A DNA stretch of 35,964 bases, from the NCBI GenBank assembly GCA_902552755.1, contig CACDHV010000010.1, positions 1 through 35,964 of the forward strand, written 5' to 3'. Below, one piece after another: positions 34,067 to 35,964 of the stretch (positions within the stretch are counted from its first letter, which is position 1; each line of letters begins with the position of its first letter). Under the pieces are notes generated by a model. It saw only the letters and a list, made by a program, of their open reading frames with translations, was not told where the DNA came from and searched no databases. Source of the stretch: an uncultured Pelagibacteraceae bacterium. GTDB taxonomy: Bacteria; Pseudomonadota; Alphaproteobacteria; Pelagibacterales; Pelagibacteraceae. Both the position numbers and the translations under genes were made by a program.

Positions 34067-35019
34067 TGTCAGTTTTATTAATAGCAGAGCATAACAACAA
34101 AGAAGTAAAACCATTTACTTTAAATGCGATCACAGCTTCATCACAAATAGATCAAGATCTTCATGTTTTGTTAATTGGAAGTAAGGCAGATGATGTTGCA
34201 AAATCTTTGTCTGAAATTCCTTTAGTAAAAAAAGTTCTTCATATAGATCATGAAATTTATGAAAATTATATTGCTGAGAATTATACTGCAGCAATTTTAA
34301 AACACGCTGATAAATATTCACATATTATTTGCTCAGCAAATACATTTGGAAAAAACCTTATGCCACGAGTTGCAGCATTATTAGATATTTCACAAGTAAG
34401 TGATATTATAAAAGTTATATCTCCTGATACCTTTTTAAGACCAATTTATGCTGGAAATGCATTTGCTACAGTTAAAAGTAACGATGAAAAAAAATGTGTT
34501 ACTATAAGACCAACATCATTTGAAGCGGCTGAAACAACTGGAGGATCTGCCGAAATAGAAAAAATAGATGCAGCAGACCAAACTGAAAATACGAAATTTA
34601 TTAATAGAGAAGAAATCAAATCAGATAGACCTGAATTAGGTACAGCTAGAATTGTAATTTCAGGTGGTAGAGGCTTGCAAAGCGGAGAAAATTTCAAATT
34701 AATAACTGATGTAGCGGATAAATTAAATGCTGCAATAGGAGCTTCAAGAGCTGCGGTTGATGCTGGATATATTACAAACGAACATCAAGTAGGACAAACA
34801 GGAAAAGTTGTTGTACCTGATCTTTATATAGCAGTTGGAATTTCTGGAGCCATTCAACATTTAGCAGGAATGAAAGAAAGTAAAGTTATTGTTGCTATAA
34901 ATAAAGATGGTGAAGCACCTATTTTTAGTGTCGCAGATTACGGCCTAGAAGCTGATTTATTCGAAGCACTTCCTCAATTCTTAGAGGAACTGAACAAATT
35001 AAACACTATACAAAAATAA
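34066..35019 (+). CDS. etfA: electron transfer flavoprotein alpha subunit
   Basis: This 317-residue protein carries the FAD of ETF. The N-terminal half is the ETF fold; the C-terminal FAD domain has GRGLQSGENF at residues 201-210, GASRAAVDAGY near 240-250 and QVGQTGKVVVPDLYIAVGIS, all strongly conserved in this family. It pairs with etfB one base upstream (TAATG at 34064-34068). The next gene, 21 bases later, is its quinone reductase partner, so the electron route from dehydrogenase to ETF to ubiquinone is in one transcript. Confidence 0.97.
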   Translation: MSVLLIAEHNNKEVKPFTLNAITASSQIDQDLHVLLIGSKADDVAKSLSEIPLVKKVLHIDHEIYENYIAENYTAAILKHADKYSHIICSANTFGKNLMPRVAALLDISQVSDIIKVISPDTFLRPIYAGNAFATVKSNDEKKCVTIRPTSFEAAETTGGSAEIEKIDAADQTENTKFINREEIKSDRPELGTARIVISGGRGLQSGENFKLITDVADKLNAAIGASRAAVDAGYITNEHQVGQTGKVVVPDLYIAVGISGAIQHLAGMKESKVIVAINKDGEAPIFSVADYGLEADLFEALPQFLEELNKLNTIQK

Positions 35020-35040
35020 CAAATATTGTAAGAAATTAGT

Positions 35041-35964
35041 ATGTCCAGAGAAGTGATGGAATACGATGTAGTAGTCGTAGGTGGCGGACCATCGGGACTT
35101 TCAACTGCAATAAAATTAAAGCAGTTAAATCCAGATATTAATGTCTGCCTTTTAGAAAAAGCATCTGAAATAGGTGCACATATTTTATCCGGGAACGTGT
35201 TTGAAACGCGAGCCTTAGATGAACTATTGCCAAATTGGAAAGATCTTAATCCACCAATTAAAACAAAAGTTAACAAAGAAAAGTTTCTATTTCTAGGAAA
35301 GAAAAAAAAAATTAGTTGGCCAACTTGGTTATTACCTAAAGTACAACAAAATCATAACAATTATATTATTAGTCTAGCTAATCTATGCAGGTGGTTAGCA
35401 GAACAAGCTGAAGCTCTTGGAGTTGAAATATTCCCAGGTTTTCCTGCAAGTGAAGTTTTATATAATGAAGATGGTTCTGTTAAGGGTGTAGCAACTCAAG
35501 ATATGGGTTTAGATAAAGAAGGTAATAAAAAAGATAGTTATGAACCAGGAATGGAACTTCACGCAAAAGTTACAGTTTTTGCAGAAGGGTGTAGAGGACA
35601 TTTGGGTAAAGAATTAATCAAAAAATTTGATTTAGATAAAGGAAAAGATCCACAACAGTATGGAATAGGATTTAAAGAAATTTGGGAATTAAAAGAAGAA
35701 AATCACGACGAAGGTCTAGTGATGCATACTGCAGGTTGGCCATTAGATAATAGCACCTACGGGGGAAGCTTTGTTTATCATGCTGAAAATAAACAAATAT
35801 TTTTAGGATATGTCATTGGTCTTGATTATAAAAATCCACATCTTTCACCATTTGACGAATTTCAAAAGTTTAAAACTCATCCTGCGATTAGATCAATATT
35901 AGAAGGTGGTAAAAGAATATCATACGGAGCAAGAGCATTAATAGAGGGAGGTTTTCAAAGTCTA
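35041..35964 (+). CDS. electron transfer flavoprotein:ubiquinone oxidoreductase, 3'-truncated by window edge
   Basis: From the ATG at 35041 the frame stays open for 308 codons to the window end. The FAD motif VVVVGGGPSGLS is at residues 10-21. SEIGAHILSGNVFETRAL then follows, the typical ETF-QO segment Gly-Ala-His-Ile-Leu-Ser-Gly, and later FAEGCRGHLGKEL and MHTAGWPLDNSTYGGSFVYH. The iron-sulfur cysteines are expected in the C-terminal part outside the window. This inner-membrane-associated enzyme takes electrons from ETF to ubiquinone. Its position right behind etfBA completes the electron chain for the dehydrogenases. No alternative family explains these motifs. Confidence 0.95.
   Translation, partial: MSREVMEYDVVVVGGGPSGLSTAIKLKQLNPDINVCLLEKASEIGAHILSGNVFETRALDELLPNWKDLNPPIKTKVNKEKFLFLGKKKKISWPTWLLPKVQQNHNNYIISLANLCRWLAEQAEALGVEIFPGFPASEVLYNEDGSVKGVATQDMGLDKEGNKKDSYEPGMELHAKVTVFAEGCRGHLGKELIKKFDLDKGKDPQQYGIGFKEIWELKEENHDEGLVMHTAGWPLDNSTYGGSFVYHAENKQIFLGYVIGLDYKNPHLSPFDEFQKFKTHPAIRSILEGGKRISYGARALIEGGFQSL

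Overview
The window looks like Pelagibacterales (SAR11-type) alphaproteobacterial DNA. This rests on strong AT richness, genes that abut or overlap by 1-8 bases, few strong Shine-Dalgarno sites, no gene-free stretch over about 130 bases, and a gene set built around uptake and stepwise demethylation of glycine betaine and related methylated osmolytes. I see no tRNA, rRNA, IS element, CRISPR array or prophage gene. The assignment comes from gene content only.

Layout. (1) 1-7589: 3' end of a class I glutamine amidotransferase, then formate-tetrahydrofolate ligase (fhs, minus), divergent from a tightly packed soxBDAG operon for heterotetrameric sarcosine oxidase. (2) 7593-12326: a minus-strand set (GNAT acetyltransferase, unknown protein, BT1-like folate/biopterin-type MFS transporter), a yedK/SRAP gene, and purE-purK on the minus strand. 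(3) 12414-15810: a plus-strand operon of an M19-dipeptidase-like protein, an unrecognised 551-residue protein, a DUF3726-like protein and a 55-residue zinc-ribbon protein. (4) 15807-20475, minus strand: glycine betaine/proline-type binding protein and permease (no ATPase in the window), a short MetF-like protein overlapping a DmdA-like GcvT-family protein, and a Yip1-like membrane protein. (5) 20608-35964: 17 consecutive plus-strand genes with gaps of 40 bases or less. They are betaine-homocysteine methyltransferase, a dimethylglycine-dehydrogenase paralogue, SAM methyltransferase, Rieske oxygenase, SET protein, DddP-like M24 protein, kinase, nucleotidyltransferase, ECHDC3-like crotonase, CoA-binding protein, flavodoxin-fold oxidoreductase, two small envelope proteins, a second dimethylglycine-dehydrogenase paralogue, etfB, etfA and the start of ETF:ubiquinone oxidoreductase.

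How they fit. Betaine imported by the ABC system can be demethylated to dimethylglycine by BHMT, then to sarcosine by a dimethylglycine dehydrogenase passing electrons through ETF and ETF-QO to ubiquinone, then to glycine by SoxBDAG. Methyl groups leave as methylene-tetrahydrofolate and can be drained to formate through Fhs. The DmdA-like/MetF-like pair looks like another tetrahydrofolate-dependent demethylation branch.

The least explained part is 24055-30841, between the two dimethylglycine-dehydrogenase paralogues. It includes an M24 protein carrying the metal and catalytic residue pattern of DMSP lyase DddP, and an APS-kinase-like/HxGH-nucleotidyltransferase pair of unknown substrate.
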